From the NCBI GenBank assembly GCA_963749535.1, contig CAVVNF010000012.1:58440-122439 (forward strand): DNA of 64,000 bases, in the 5' to 3' direction. The position numbers were made by a program, and so were the translations under genes. Shown here piece by piece: positions 53,992-62,665 of this stretch. How positions within the stretch are numbered: the stretch's first letter is position 1; every line of letters starts with the position of its first letter. Source of the stretch: Chersky-299 sp963749535. Lineage in GTDB: Bacteria > Actinomycetota > Thermoleophilia > RBG-16-64-13. Under the pieces are notes generated by a model. The model was not told the DNA's origin, searched no databases, and saw only the letters and a program-made list of their open reading frames with translations.

Positions 53992-54133
53992 AGCGGCGCC
54001 TCGGCGCAGTCCCGCGGCCTGGTCTAGGTCTGGCCGGTAGTATCCCCTCGCCCTGACCGGCGGTACTAGGCCGGCCGGCCCTTTGCCCAAGCCCGAGGCA
54101 ACCGGCGATATGGCGTCCGCCTAACCGGCGACG

Positions 54134-55210
54134 CTAAAACCCGGGCCGGGCGCCATCGTCCTCCGAGGCGGGGAGGAAGTCCTCTTCCTGATGCGTCGCT
54201 CGAGGTACGTGCAGTGGTCTGCGGAAAAGGTTACGCAGGTCGGTCCAATCCGCCTCGCGCGATCCATCCACGATCTCCAGGAAGCCCTTGACCTTCGCGT
54301 CAAGATTATCCACGTGGTGCAGGATAAGCGCCTCCAGCGTCTTTGGCCGCTTGGGTGAGCCCCACTCCAACTCGCCGTGGTGGCTCACGAGGCAGTGCAA
54401 CAATTGCTGCAGCTTTTCCTCTGGAAACGCAGGCAAGGCCTTAGCCTTATCCGAGACAAAGGTCACTCCCTGGATAACGTGGCCAAGAAACCGCCCGGCG
54501 TCGGTGAAATCGATGTTGCATTCGAAAGATAATTCCAAAGTCTTGCCGACGTCGTGAAGCAGCGAGGCCGTCATCAGGAGATCGCGATCGACCCGGGCGT
54601 ACTGTTGGGCTACGAAGTCGCACATCTCCGCGACAGCGACCGTGTGTTCGATCAATCCACCAAGGTATGCATGGTGGTAGAGCTTCGCCGCGGGAGCAGT
54701 GGCGAAGGTTTCGAAGAATACGGGATCTCCGAAAATACTCTCGAGCAAGGCGCTGTAGTCACGGTCGTAGACCGAGCCTATGTGGAACTGCAGGAAGCCT
54801 TTGAGCTCGTCGATGTCGCGATACGTGGATGGTAGGAAATCCCTGGGCTCGGCTTCGCCCGGCGGAGCAGGGAGCACGCTCGATGCCTCCACCTGTGCCT
54901 TACCCTGATACTCGGAAACCCGGGCCCGCACCAGTACGAGGTCTCCGGCCCGGAGGGCTCCGCCGATGGCTTCCGCATCCTCCCAGACCGTGCAGTCGAT
55001 CACGCCGGTGCGGTCGCTCAACTTGAGCTTCAGAAAGGGCTTGCCGGCTTTGGTGAGGCGGGTCTCCTTGCCGGAAAGCAGGTAGACGCCCTCCATCATC
55101 GTGCCCGGCTGAAGGTCGCACACGGCGACGCGGCCCAACGTCGGCCGGCCGGTCTGTCTGATGCCGCCAGGATCGAACGGGTGACCTAGGTCGAGCTGAT
55201 CTTCGTTCAC
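54134..55210 (-). CDS. YhaM-type 3'-5' exoribonuclease (OB-fold + HD domain)
   Basis: Residues ~28-110 form an OB nucleic-acid-binding fold (GVYLLSGKETRLTKAGKPFL, KLKLSDRTGVIDCTVWED). Residues ~150-330 form an HD hydrolase: EHTVAVAEMCDF, ASLLHDVGKTLELSF, VSHHGELEWGSP and LILHHVDNLDAK carry the metal-binding His/Asp set. YhaM degrades RNA (and ssDNA) 3' to 5'. The 358-residue length and domain order fit the family. It is convergent with the repeat protein and independent of the MFS gene downstream of 55332. Confidence 0.88.
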   Translation of the reverse strand: MNEDQLDLGHPFDPGGIRQTGRPTLGRVAVCDLQPGTMMEGVYLLSGKETRLTKAGKPFLKLKLSDRTGVIDCTVWEDAEAIGGALRAGDLVLVRARVSEYQGKAQVEASSVLPAPPGEAEPRDFLPSTYRDIDELKGFLQFHIGSVYDRDYSALLESIFGDPVFFETFATAPAAKLYHHAYLGGLIEHTVAVAEMCDFVAQQYARVDRDLLMTASLLHDVGKTLELSFECNIDFTDAGRFLGHVIQGVTFVSDKAKALPAFPEEKLQQLLHCLVSHHGELEWGSPKRPKTLEALILHHVDNLDAKVKGFLEIVDGSREADWTDLRNLFRRPLHVPRATHQEEDFLPASEDDGARPGF

Positions 55211-55331
55211 GTGTTCCTCGCTTGCATAGCCTTCCGCCCACTCCCATTCTAGCCGAGTGGCCGGACAGTAGTGCGGACTCGCGCGGTGTGCGGGCGGGAT
55301 CGTCCTGGCTCTACCTCAGCCACGCTTTGTG

Positions 55332-57026
55332 CTATTGAGGCAGGAACGGCAGACGGCCGGTTTCCCGTGCCCGTTTCCCGTAGAAGAGGATCGACGGGAT
55401 GATGGCGATGGCCACGATCACCCCGGCTATGAGGAAGAAGTCGTGGTACAGGGTGTGGAAGGAGGCCGTCAAACGGTCCTGGTAGGCTTGAACCAAGGCG
55501 TTGTACTGCGCGTCGGTCATGCCCGGAGCGCGCAGAGGAAGGTTGATCCCTCCCATGAGCGAGTTGAAGTGGCGGAGGCCCCAGGAGCCAAGAGCCGAGA
55601 TACCCGCCATCATGCCGATCATGCGCGTGACCGTCACCAGTGCCGAGCCGGTGGCCATCCACCTGGGACCCACGCTCGCAATGACCGTGGCCCCGATGGG
55701 AGCTATCACCAGGCCGAAGCCGAAGCCCGTGATCATGAGGTCTCGAGTCATCGTGAGGCCGGAAGGGTGCGTCCCCCAGTAGCTGAGTAGCAGGTAGCCT
55801 GCGAACGCCACCAAGAATCCCATGATGGCTGTGATGCGATAGCCGATGAGGTCCGCGAGCCAGCCGCCCAGGACGGCGCCCACCGGGATGAGGAGGGTCA
55901 GTCGAATCAGCAGCAGCCCTCCCTGGAGCTCACTGAGGCCCAGGAGCGAGTACGCGTACAACGGCACCTCGACCATCCCGATGATAAGGGCGGCTCCCAC
56001 GGCGAGGTTGGCGAACGTGGCCGCCGCGAAGGGCCGGTCGCGGAAAAATTCCAAACGGATCAGAGGCTGCTGCAGCCGGCGCTCGTAAAGCACGAAGACG
56101 ACGAAAGCCACCACGCTCACCGCCAGCCACGGCCATCTCACCGGCTGTGCCGAACTCTGGGTGCTTCCTCCCAATCCGATCGTGAGCCCGGCCAGCGCAG
56201 CCGCCATCAGCACCGCACCCACATAGTCCACCTGTCCGCGCTGCAGCCAGCCGGCGCGCTTTGGTGCGTGACCGGAACCGGCTCTGCGGGGACCGTCGCC
56301 GGGGCGATCATCGAGGCCGGCATGCCCGGAGTCGTCCCCGGCGGGATGGGTCTGTGTGGCGTCCATGGCCTGCGACGGTTCAGGCGCCCCCTCGTGAACG
56401 CCGACGGCCAGGGTCCGTGAATCGGGCAGGAGCAGCCGCCAGCAGACGAAGATGAGGAAGAGACTCAGCGGGATGTTGACGATGAAGATGAGCTGCCACT
56501 CCCACAAGCGGGTAAGCCCGGCGCCCCAGATGGGTCCGAGCACGCCTCCGGCCTCTGCCGCCCCGCCGATGACGCCCAGGATGAGCGCCCTCCTCTTGGC
56601 TGGGAACATGTCCGCGGACGCCGCCATAGCGATCGGCACGAGTGCGCCGCCGCCCGCTGCCTGCACCACCCGCGACGCCACAAACAGGGCTAAGTTCGGC
56701 GCGACCCAGCACAGGCCGCTCCCCACCGCGAAGAGGCCCAGCGCGATGACGCACATGAGGCGCCTGCCCCGCACGTCGGCGAGACGGCCGAACAAGGGCA
56801 TCGCCACGGTGTAGCCCAGAAGATAGCCGGTCACGATCCACCCGGCGTCGTTGATGCGGGTGTACGGGATGTTGAGGCTGGCCATGATGGACGGCATGAC
56901 TGTGAGAACCATGGTCTGATCTAGGGCGGCTACGAAGACAGCCGCGCACAGCGCTGCCATGGCTAGACGGATGCGGCGAGAAGTCAGGCTGGGCACGGCC
57001 TCGAGCACGGCCGTCGGTTCCGTCAC
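55332..57026 (-). CDS. DHA2 MFS exporter paired with an LprG-like lipoprotein (P55-like)
   Basis: This 564-residue transporter has FVAALDQTMVLTVMPSIMAS (TM1), PLFGRLADVRGRRLMCV (motif A) and GPIWGAGLTRLWEWQLIFIV (motif C region), with ~14 helices and a long hydrophilic loop around residues 210-270 containing a Pro/Gly/His-rich stretch. The GTG start lies 2 bases after the LprG-like stop and has no Shine-Dalgarno, so translational coupling is likely. In mycobacteria, LprG and the DHA2 transporter P55 (Rv1411c-Rv1410c) form an operon that exports lipids. The arrangement here is the same, but identity of substrate is inference. Confidence 0.86.
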   Translation of the reverse strand: MTEPTAVLEAVPSLTSRRIRLAMAALCAAVFVAALDQTMVLTVMPSIMASLNIPYTRINDAGWIVTGYLLGYTVAMPLFGRLADVRGRRLMCVIALGLFAVGSGLCWVAPNLALFVASRVVQAAGGGALVPIAMAASADMFPAKRRALILGVIGGAAEAGGVLGPIWGAGLTRLWEWQLIFIVNIPLSLFLIFVCWRLLLPDSRTLAVGVHEGAPEPSQAMDATQTHPAGDDSGHAGLDDRPGDGPRRAGSGHAPKRAGWLQRGQVDYVGAVLMAAALAGLTIGLGGSTQSSAQPVRWPWLAVSVVAFVVFVLYERRLQQPLIRLEFFRDRPFAAATFANLAVGAALIIGMVEVPLYAYSLLGLSELQGGLLLIRLTLLIPVGAVLGGWLADLIGYRITAIMGFLVAFAGYLLLSYWGTHPSGLTMTRDLMITGFGFGLVIAPIGATVIASVGPRWMATGSALVTVTRMIGMMAGISALGSWGLRHFNSLMGGINLPLRAPGMTDAQYNALVQAYQDRLTASFHTLYHDFFLIAGVIVAIAIIPSILFYGKRARETGRLPFLPQ

Positions 57027-57028
57027 GG

Positions 57029-57805
57029 TTAGATGGGCGCCTTGACGGTTACGGGCTTGTTCAAGTTGGAAAGGGTGATGACCCTTACCGTCTTGGGATT
57101 ATCGGTGGGTGTAGCCGCCCCGGCGATCTGCACCTGATACACGTAGTTGTCCTTCACTCCCACCCAGATATCGGTGGGGAAGGTTCCGGTGACGCTCACC
57201 GCCCCGACGACCGCGGCCACCTCTGCCGCGGAGACGGTGCCCTTGATGTGATGTGTGGCTGTACCCCCGATGCTCTCGTCCGCCACGTAGGTGGGGTCGA
57301 CGATCTTGTCGAGGATCTGAATGGTGCCCGCATTGAGATTGAGCTTGCCCACCGGGCTCTGGTCCACGCTGACGGACTGCCACGCGCCCGATAACGGGTT
57401 CTGGATGTACTGGGTGTTCCCGATGGCCACGAACTTCAGTTGCAGGGCGATGCCCGACTCGGTGACGTCGATGGTGGCCGACATGCTTCCCTGGGCGTTC
57501 ACGTCTCCCTGGATGCCTTTTATGTCGAGGCCCGAACTGGGCGTCGCCGTTTGGGGCGCATTCACCTTGTATACGAAGTGGAAGCCCACGATCTTCTTCA
57601 TGTTGGCCGAGGTCTTGGCGAGGACGGCTTTCGCGTCTACTGGGCCGCCGCCTCCGCCACCGCACCCGGCCAAGGCGATAACGCCCGTCAAGGAAGCGAA
57701 CGCGAGCAACACCAGAACCATCCAAATGGGGACCGCGCCGCCGCGTCTCAGACGCAAACCCAAGTGCGGCTTTGAAGCAGTGCGAACGTGGGCAAGGGCT
57801 TTCAT
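57029..57805 (-). CDS. LppX/LprAFG-family lipoprotein (LprG-like)
   Basis: The ATG at 57805 gives a basic region, a hydrophobic segment (MVLVLLAFASLTGVIALAGC) and a lipobox ending at Cys ~48, followed by Gly. The domain includes AKAVLAKTSANMKKIVGFHF, SMSATIDVTESGIALQLKFV, THHIKGTVSAAEVAAVVGAV and FPTDIWVGVKDNYVYQVQI, the pattern of the LppX_LprAFG fold, whose hydrophobic pocket binds lipids in mycobacteria. It is directly followed by the MFS gene. The frame is open upstream to 57868, but MKALAHVRTA is the better signal-peptide start. Confidence 0.78.
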   Translation of the reverse strand: MKALAHVRTASKPHLGLRLRRGGAVPIWMVLVLLAFASLTGVIALAGCGGGGGGPVDAKAVLAKTSANMKKIVGFHFVYKVNAPQTATPSSGLDIKGIQGDVNAQGSMSATIDVTESGIALQLKFVAIGNTQYIQNPLSGAWQSVSVDQSPVGKLNLNAGTIQILDKIVDPTYVADESIGGTATHHIKGTVSAAEVAAVVGAVSVTGTFPTDIWVGVKDNYVYQVQIAGAATPTDNPKTVRVITLSNLNKPVTVKAPI

Positions 57806-57922
57806 GCGCCTATTATGTATTGCGTTTGACCCACAGGCAAGCGGGAATAGACGATTGCGTAAGGCCATCTTTCGCTTGGTACAATGTCAGCGTCCAGCGA
57901 GTTCAAGGCCCAGAGGTAGCAT

Positions 57923-58396
57923 ATGGCGCCCGAAAACCGTCACGCTCATCCGAACTACTGCTCCGGTGAGGACTATATTCTGGAGTTCCGCAGCTTCCGC
58001 TACGGTTTCAATAGCGTCGACTTCGAACAGCGGGTCGAGATGGCGGCCGTGGAGCTGGGGCTGGTGGAACCGGGTCTGCTCCGACACGATGAGTGCGCCG
58101 ATCTGGTCCAACTGGTCGCTTCTGGGGCGGTGGAGTACGCCGTGAGTCCCATGGGCGAGTATCTGCTGGGGCGCGGTGACGAGGTACTTACGCTGAACGG
58201 GGAATGCCTGGTCTACTGGTTGCGGGAGCTGGTCTTTCGCGGCGCATGGCTCGACTTGAGGCTGATCGAGGGTCAACTGGAGGTCGCTTTCGACGAAGAG
58301 TCGGGCACTTTCGTGTATTTCCCGTCCGGGCATCGGTCGCGGCGGATCGGTCCTCCCCCGCATCCATCCTGGCGCGGCGTGGCCTACACGCGATAG
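57923..58396 (+). CDS. Protein of unknown function, first gene of the lut cluster
   Basis: A 157-residue soluble protein with an AGAGGTAG ribosome site. It has no signal peptide or transmembrane segment. Features include EDYILEFRSFRYGFNSVDFE and a C-terminal GTFVYFPSGHRSRRIGPP. I do not recognise a family. It is on the same strand as, and close to, the next small gene and lutC, so it may belong to the lactate operon. Confidence 0.6.
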   Translation: MAPENRHAHPNYCSGEDYILEFRSFRYGFNSVDFEQRVEMAAVELGLVEPGLLRHDECADLVQLVASGAVEYAVSPMGEYLLGRGDEVLTLNGECLVYWLRELVFRGAWLDLRLIEGQLEVAFDEESGTFVYFPSGHRSRRIGPPPHPSWRGVAYTR

Positions 58397-58463
58397 CTGC
58401 TTCGCGCCCCCTTTTCGTAGGAGAAACGCCCGCGGCCTCGATGGTCCTGCCGAGTGCGGCCCC

Positions 58464-58820
58464 GTGATTGCGCCCGATACCATCCCGGACCTGCGGCTTG
58501 CCTTCAAGCGGACTTTCATCCGTTACTACCTCGCCCTCCTGTCTCCCGCTATCGCCGATCCCACGGAGGTCTTCGAGGCCGGCTACGAGTACCTGTCGGC
58601 GCTACTGAGCCAGCGCGGCCCGGCTGAGTTCATGCGGCAACTGGACGACGAGACCACCCATTTTTCGGGCCAAGTGGAGCAGGACATCCGCCGTCAGTTG
58701 CGGGATCGCAAGGAGACGGTATCTCTCGACGACCTGGAAGACCGGGTGCGCGAATGCTTCGAGGTGGCGCTGGCTCGGCTTGACAGCCGAATACGAGGCC
58801 GGGGACGGGGGCGGAAATGA
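58464..58820 (+). CDS. Small helical protein of unknown function upstream of lutC
   Basis: This 118-residue, mostly helical protein begins at GTG 58464. It has LRLAFKRTFIRYYLALLSP, a possible coiled coil (HFSGQVEQDIRRQLRDRKE) and a basic RGRGRGRK tail that could bind nucleic acid. Its stop overlaps the lutC ATG (ATGA), implying coupling. No family is recognised. Confidence 0.6.
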   Translation: MIAPDTIPDLRLAFKRTFIRYYLALLSPAIADPTEVFEAGYEYLSALLSQRGPAEFMRQLDDETTHFSGQVEQDIRRQLRDRKETVSLDDLEDRVRECFEVALARLDSRIRGRGRGRK

Positions 58821-59529
58821 CCATGGTTGACCCGAATGGAGCGGAGAAGGTCAAGGCATCGGTGTTGGGTACTGCCGGGGAAAGCCAGCTGTCTCCCGCC
58901 CTCACTACGGATCCCGGGGCCGATCGGGCGACCGAGGGGGCCGATCAGGCGGCCAACCGGCGGGCGGATCCGGGGGCAAGCCCGGGGCGAGAAATCGAGG
59001 AGCGCTTTGCGGAGATGATGGAAGCGAACGGGGGCTGGGTGATCTTCACCACTGCCGGCGACGTGGCGAAGGAAGTGGCCCTGTTGGTGAAAGGGGAAGG
59101 CACGGTGCTCGTGGATTCCCGGCTGCCCGGCCTGGCGGCCGAGTTGGAGCGGCTCGGAGTGGAGGCGACGGAGGCTCTGCCCCAAGCTTCCCTCGGGGCC
59201 GTTCTGCCGCATGCAGGTGCGGCGGTGACAACGGCGGTCGCCGGCGTTGCGGCCACAGGCTCCGTCCTGGTTGGCCCCGGAGCAGGGAACGAAGGTCTTC
59301 TCGCCGTGGTTCCTCCTCATCACGTGGTCGTGCTGACCGCGGGGTCGATCGTTCCGGAGTAGCGGACGCCCTCGCCAAGGCCGCTCCGCAGGTGGCGAAT
59401 CCCGGCAGCCGGTTTGTCTTTGTGAGTGGGCCTTCGCGGACGTCGGACATCGAACTGACGACGGTGCTGGGGGTGCACGGGCCTCTGCGGCTCGACGTGC
59501 TGGTAGTGGCGGAAGGAAACGAAGCCTGA
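58817..59529 (+). CDS. lutC: LutC-like LUD-domain protein (one frameshift)
   Basis: The LUD (lactate utilisation) fold is visible from residue ~58: GGWVIFTTAGDVAKEVALLV, LGAVLPHAGAAVTTAVAGVA, ATGSVLVGPGAGNEGLLAVV and PPHHVVVLTAGSIVP. The frame then stops at 59362, but one missing base near 59357 restores VADALAKAAPQVANPGSRFV, FVSGPSRTSDIELTTVLGVH and GPLRLDVLVV, ending in a TGA that overlaps the next ATG. SRTSDIE near the C-terminus is diagnostic for LutC. The first ~57 residues are a low-complexity extension. LutC is part of the LutABC L-lactate oxidation complex. Confidence 0.85.
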
Positions 59530-61913
59530 TGCCCCGGGGGCACGTGAGAGATATCGGCTCCGAGATAGCGGAGGCGCTCGCCGATCCCGTCCAGCAAGGA
59601 GCCATAAGCCGGGCGATGGATTCCCTGCGGACGCGCCGCGCGTCGGCTTGGCCTTCGACATGGCGGTTCGAGGAATTGCGGACCCAAGCCCGCGCCATCA
59701 AGGAAGAGGCTGTCGAGCGCGCAGAAGAGTTGCTCGGCGAGTTCGAGGCAAAGGCTACGGCTGCCGGTGCCGTCGTCGCGCGAGTGCCCGACACAGCGGC
59801 GGCAAGAGCCTATATCGCGGATCTAGGCCGGGCCCGCGGCGTAAAGCTGGTTGTGAAGTCGAAGTCGATGACTACCGAGGAGATCCATCTCAACAAGGCG
59901 CTCGAGGAGGCCGGGATCTCCGTGGTGGAAGGTGATTTGGGCGAAAGGATCATCCAACTGGCCGGTGAGCGGCCCAGCCACCTTGTAGTCCCCGCCATTC
60001 ACAAGAGCAAGGAAGAGATCATTGCACTGCTTGCGGAGAAGATGGGCATCGCCGAGCCGCCCAGCGACGCCGAGGGGCTCACGCGCCTGGTGCGAGACCA
60101 GCTTCGGCAGAGTTTCCTCACGGCCGACATGGGAGTGACCGGGGCGAACTTCGCGATCGCCGAAACCGGGTCCATCGTGCTGCTCGAGAACGAGGGCAAT
60201 ATCTGCCTGACCAGCCAGGTGCCCCCTATCCACGTGGCGTTGATCGGGCAAGAGAAGATCATCCCGCGCTTCGCCGATCTCGGCGTGTTCCTGGAACTCC
60301 TACCCCGCAGCGCCACCGGACAGCGACTCACGGCCTATGTCTCGCTCATCACCGGCAGGCAGGCCGCGCCGTTGCTGGGAACGACCGTCGACAACACGCC
60401 CCGTTCGGCCGCTTCAAGCGGCCCCGCGCCTGCGGGCGCCGGTGCCTCGACCGAGGCCTCAGCCGCGACTGCCCCTGCCCCGGCCGAGCCGACACCTCCC
60501 CGCGAACGGGAGTTCCACATAGTCATCCTTGACAACGGCCGGAGCCAGGCAGCCGCCGACGCCGAGCTGCGCGAGGCCCTCTACTGCATCAGGTGCGGGG
60601 CCTGTCTCAACGCGTGCGCTCCCTACAATCAGGTGGGCGGGCACGTCTACGGCGGAGATCCCTACCCCGGCGGCATCGGATGCCCTTGGACGTACCTCAC
60701 GAGGGGCCACCAGGAAGCCTACGATTTCAACAGTCTTTGCACGACGTGCTCGCGTTGCACGGAAGCCTGCCCGGTGAAGATCGACATACCCTGGCTCAAC
60801 ACGGTGATAAAGGAGCGCAACAACCGGGAGTTCGGGGCCGGAATCCGGCAGCGTGTGTTCGCCCGTGCCGACCTCATGGGCGACGCGTTCAGTCCACTGG
60901 CTCCCCTTGTGAACCCGGGTATGCGGACGCTCCCAGCGCGCCTCTCGTTTCGGGCGCTGGGCATCGACCCGGCCCGGCGGATGCCCCGATACGAGCAGAA
61001 GACCTTCACAGGCTGGTGGAGGCGGCGGTCCGCAAGAATCGCAGAAGCGCCCGCGTCGCCTCAGCCGGCAGCCTCCCACCATCCCGCCGCCGATCCGCGG
61101 GGTGTCACACTCGCTCCGGGAGGTGAATCACTCGACGCAAGGGCTGAGGCGGCGGACTCGCGAAGCTCGCAGCGCCGGACCACCCCGAAGGTCGCGATCT
61201 TCGTGGACTGCTTCATGAACCACAACCTGCCCCAAGTGGGACAGGCTGCCGTGGAGGTCTTAGAGGCAGCTGGGGTCGAGGTGACGGTGGCGCACAACTC
61301 CTGTTGTGGTAGACCCGCGCTCAGCCAGGGTCTGCTGGAGGCGCCCAGGCGCTGGGCGGTGAAGAACCTGCGGGAGCTCGGCGGTCTGATCGAACAGGGC
61401 TACGACATCGTTTGCATCGAGCCTTCCTGTCTTTCCGCGCTGCGCGACGACTACCGGCGGTTGCTGGAACGCACCGATAGCGCCGCCGATCCTCGGATCG
61501 CCCTGCTGGAGACACATTCCTTTGACGTGACGGAGTACTTGGTGCTCATGGCGCGGGAAGACCGGCTGCACCTCGACCTCGCGCCCCTCGAGGAATCCTT
61601 CGTAGTCCATGGGCACTGTCACCAAAAGTCGCTCGGCATCGGCTCCGCTCCCGCCGAGCTTCTCCGTCTCATCCCTGGGGTGACGGTACACGAGGTGGAA
61701 GCGCTCTGCTGCGGCATGGTGGGCTCCTTTGGCTACAAGGAGGAATTTTCGGCGCTTTCCCAGGCGATCGGCCGGGAGCTTTTCGCAAAGCTTGGTGCCG
61801 AGCAGGGCGCAGTGGTCGCCTGTGGCATCTCATGCCGTTCTCAGATCGAACAGGGAACAGGCCGCGCGGTCGTACACCCGTGTGAGGTGATCGCCTGGGC
61901 TCTTCGCCCGTGA
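59529..61913 (+). CDS. LutB-LutA fusion: L-lactate utilisation Fe-S protein
   Basis: Residues ~1-290 are the LUD domain of LutB (KSKSMTTEEIHLNKALEEAG, ADMGVTGANFAIAETGSIVL, ENEGN). Residues ~350-440 hold two ferredoxin-type clusters (CIRCGACLNACAPYNQVGGH; CTTCSRCTEACPVKIDIPW). Residues ~555-790 correspond to LutA, with CCG motifs (NSCCGRPALSQGLL and ALCCGMVGSFGYKEE). In Bacillus LutA and LutB are separate; here they are fused with Pro/Ala-rich linkers at ~295-325 and ~510-550. The start overlaps the lutC stop by one base. With LutC it probably oxidises L-lactate to pyruvate. Confidence 0.88.
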   Translation: MPRGHVRDIGSEIAEALADPVQQGAISRAMDSLRTRRASAWPSTWRFEELRTQARAIKEEAVERAEELLGEFEAKATAAGAVVARVPDTAAARAYIADLGRARGVKLVVKSKSMTTEEIHLNKALEEAGISVVEGDLGERIIQLAGERPSHLVVPAIHKSKEEIIALLAEKMGIAEPPSDAEGLTRLVRDQLRQSFLTADMGVTGANFAIAETGSIVLLENEGNICLTSQVPPIHVALIGQEKIIPRFADLGVFLELLPRSATGQRLTAYVSLITGRQAAPLLGTTVDNTPRSAASSGPAPAGAGASTEASAATAPAPAEPTPPREREFHIVILDNGRSQAAADAELREALYCIRCGACLNACAPYNQVGGHVYGGDPYPGGIGCPWTYLTRGHQEAYDFNSLCTTCSRCTEACPVKIDIPWLNTVIKERNNREFGAGIRQRVFARADLMGDAFSPLAPLVNPGMRTLPARLSFRALGIDPARRMPRYEQKTFTGWWRRRSARIAEAPASPQPAASHHPAADPRGVTLAPGGESLDARAEAADSRSSQRRTTPKVAIFVDCFMNHNLPQVGQAAVEVLEAAGVEVTVAHNSCCGRPALSQGLLEAPRRWAVKNLRELGGLIEQGYDIVCIEPSCLSALRDDYRRLLERTDSAADPRIALLETHSFDVTEYLVLMAREDRLHLDLAPLEESFVVHGHCHQKSLGIGSAPAELLRLIPGVTVHEVEALCCGMVGSFGYKEEFSALSQAIGRELFAKLGAEQGAVVACGISCRSQIEQGTGRAVVHPCEVIAWALRP

Positions 61914-62632
61914 CCCTCCCGTCCGAGAGAGACCGCTCCGAACCGGAGCCGACCGGTGAGCCGGCCTCCGCCACGTCGCGCGAGGTGGCGGCCCACATGC
62001 CCTCGAACGAGGCGCCACTCGTCGCGACTCCGCCCGAGGGGCCTATTCCAGCGTCGTCCGAGCCGACACCTCTCGAGCCCCCACCCGGGCTGGCCGTGTG
62101 CGAGCCGGCACGGTGTGGCCCGTCTCCCGAGATCTCATCCGATCACCTCTTCCTGCTCGACAAGACGGTCGGACGCCTGGCCCGTTGGCTGAGGGTCCTC
62201 GGCTACGACGCGGCATGGGATCCCTCGGCGTCGCCTCGAGAGTTGCTGCAGCGGGCCGGCGAGGAGAGCCGGATTCTCCTCACGCGCGACACCCTGCTGA
62301 TCCGCCGGCCCGAAGTGAATCGCGGAGTGGTGCGCGCGGTCCTGGTGCGGCACGACTTGCTCGTCGACCAGCTACGCCAACTCCGTGAAGAGCTAGGCCT
62401 GCGGCCGCTGGGCGATCCGCGCTGCATGGTCTGCAATGGCACGCTCCAGACCATCGCGCGGGAAGCAGTCCAAAACCGCGTGCCTCCCTACGTGGCCGCA
62501 ACTGAGACCGACTTCCACTACTGCCCGGCCTGCGACCGGGTCACGTGGCCGGCGACCCATTGGCAGGGGATGATGGGGATCCTAGAACGGGCAGGTTTTT
62601 GCCGCCCCTCGCAGCCTAGCGGTCCTTCATGA
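61910..62632 (+). CDS. Mut7-C RNase-domain protein
   Basis: After an ~80-residue Pro/Glu-rich N-terminal region, the Mut7-C domain (PIN-like, PF01927) shows FLLDKTVGRLARWLRVLGYD, RILLTRDTLLIRR and HDLLVDQLRQLREELGL, with acidic residues for metal. A C-terminal zinc ribbon follows (CMVCNGTL...CPACDRVTW). RNase activity is presumed from the fold. The ATG overlaps the lut fusion stop (ATGA); the stop lies inside the inverted repeat at 62621-62649. Confidence 0.82.
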   Translation: MTLPSERDRSEPEPTGEPASATSREVAAHMPSNEAPLVATPPEGPIPASSEPTPLEPPPGLAVCEPARCGPSPEISSDHLFLLDKTVGRLARWLRVLGYDAAWDPSASPRELLQRAGEESRILLTRDTLLIRRPEVNRGVVRAVLVRHDLLVDQLRQLREELGLRPLGDPRCMVCNGTLQTIAREAVQNRVPPYVAATETDFHYCPACDRVTWPATHWQGMMGILERAGFCRPSQPSGPS

Positions 62633-62649
62633 GCATTTCATGAAGGTCC
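62621..62649. promoter_or_regulatory. Perfect 9-bp inverted repeat between the Mut7-C and dedA genes
   Basis: CCTTCATGA and TCATGAAGG pair perfectly around GCATT; two more G-C pairs follow after one mismatch. A possible -10 (TAGAAT, 62652-62657) lies just downstream, so it may be an operator for dedA or a terminator. Confidence 0.4.
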
Positions 62650-62665
62650 TGTAGAATACGCGCCC

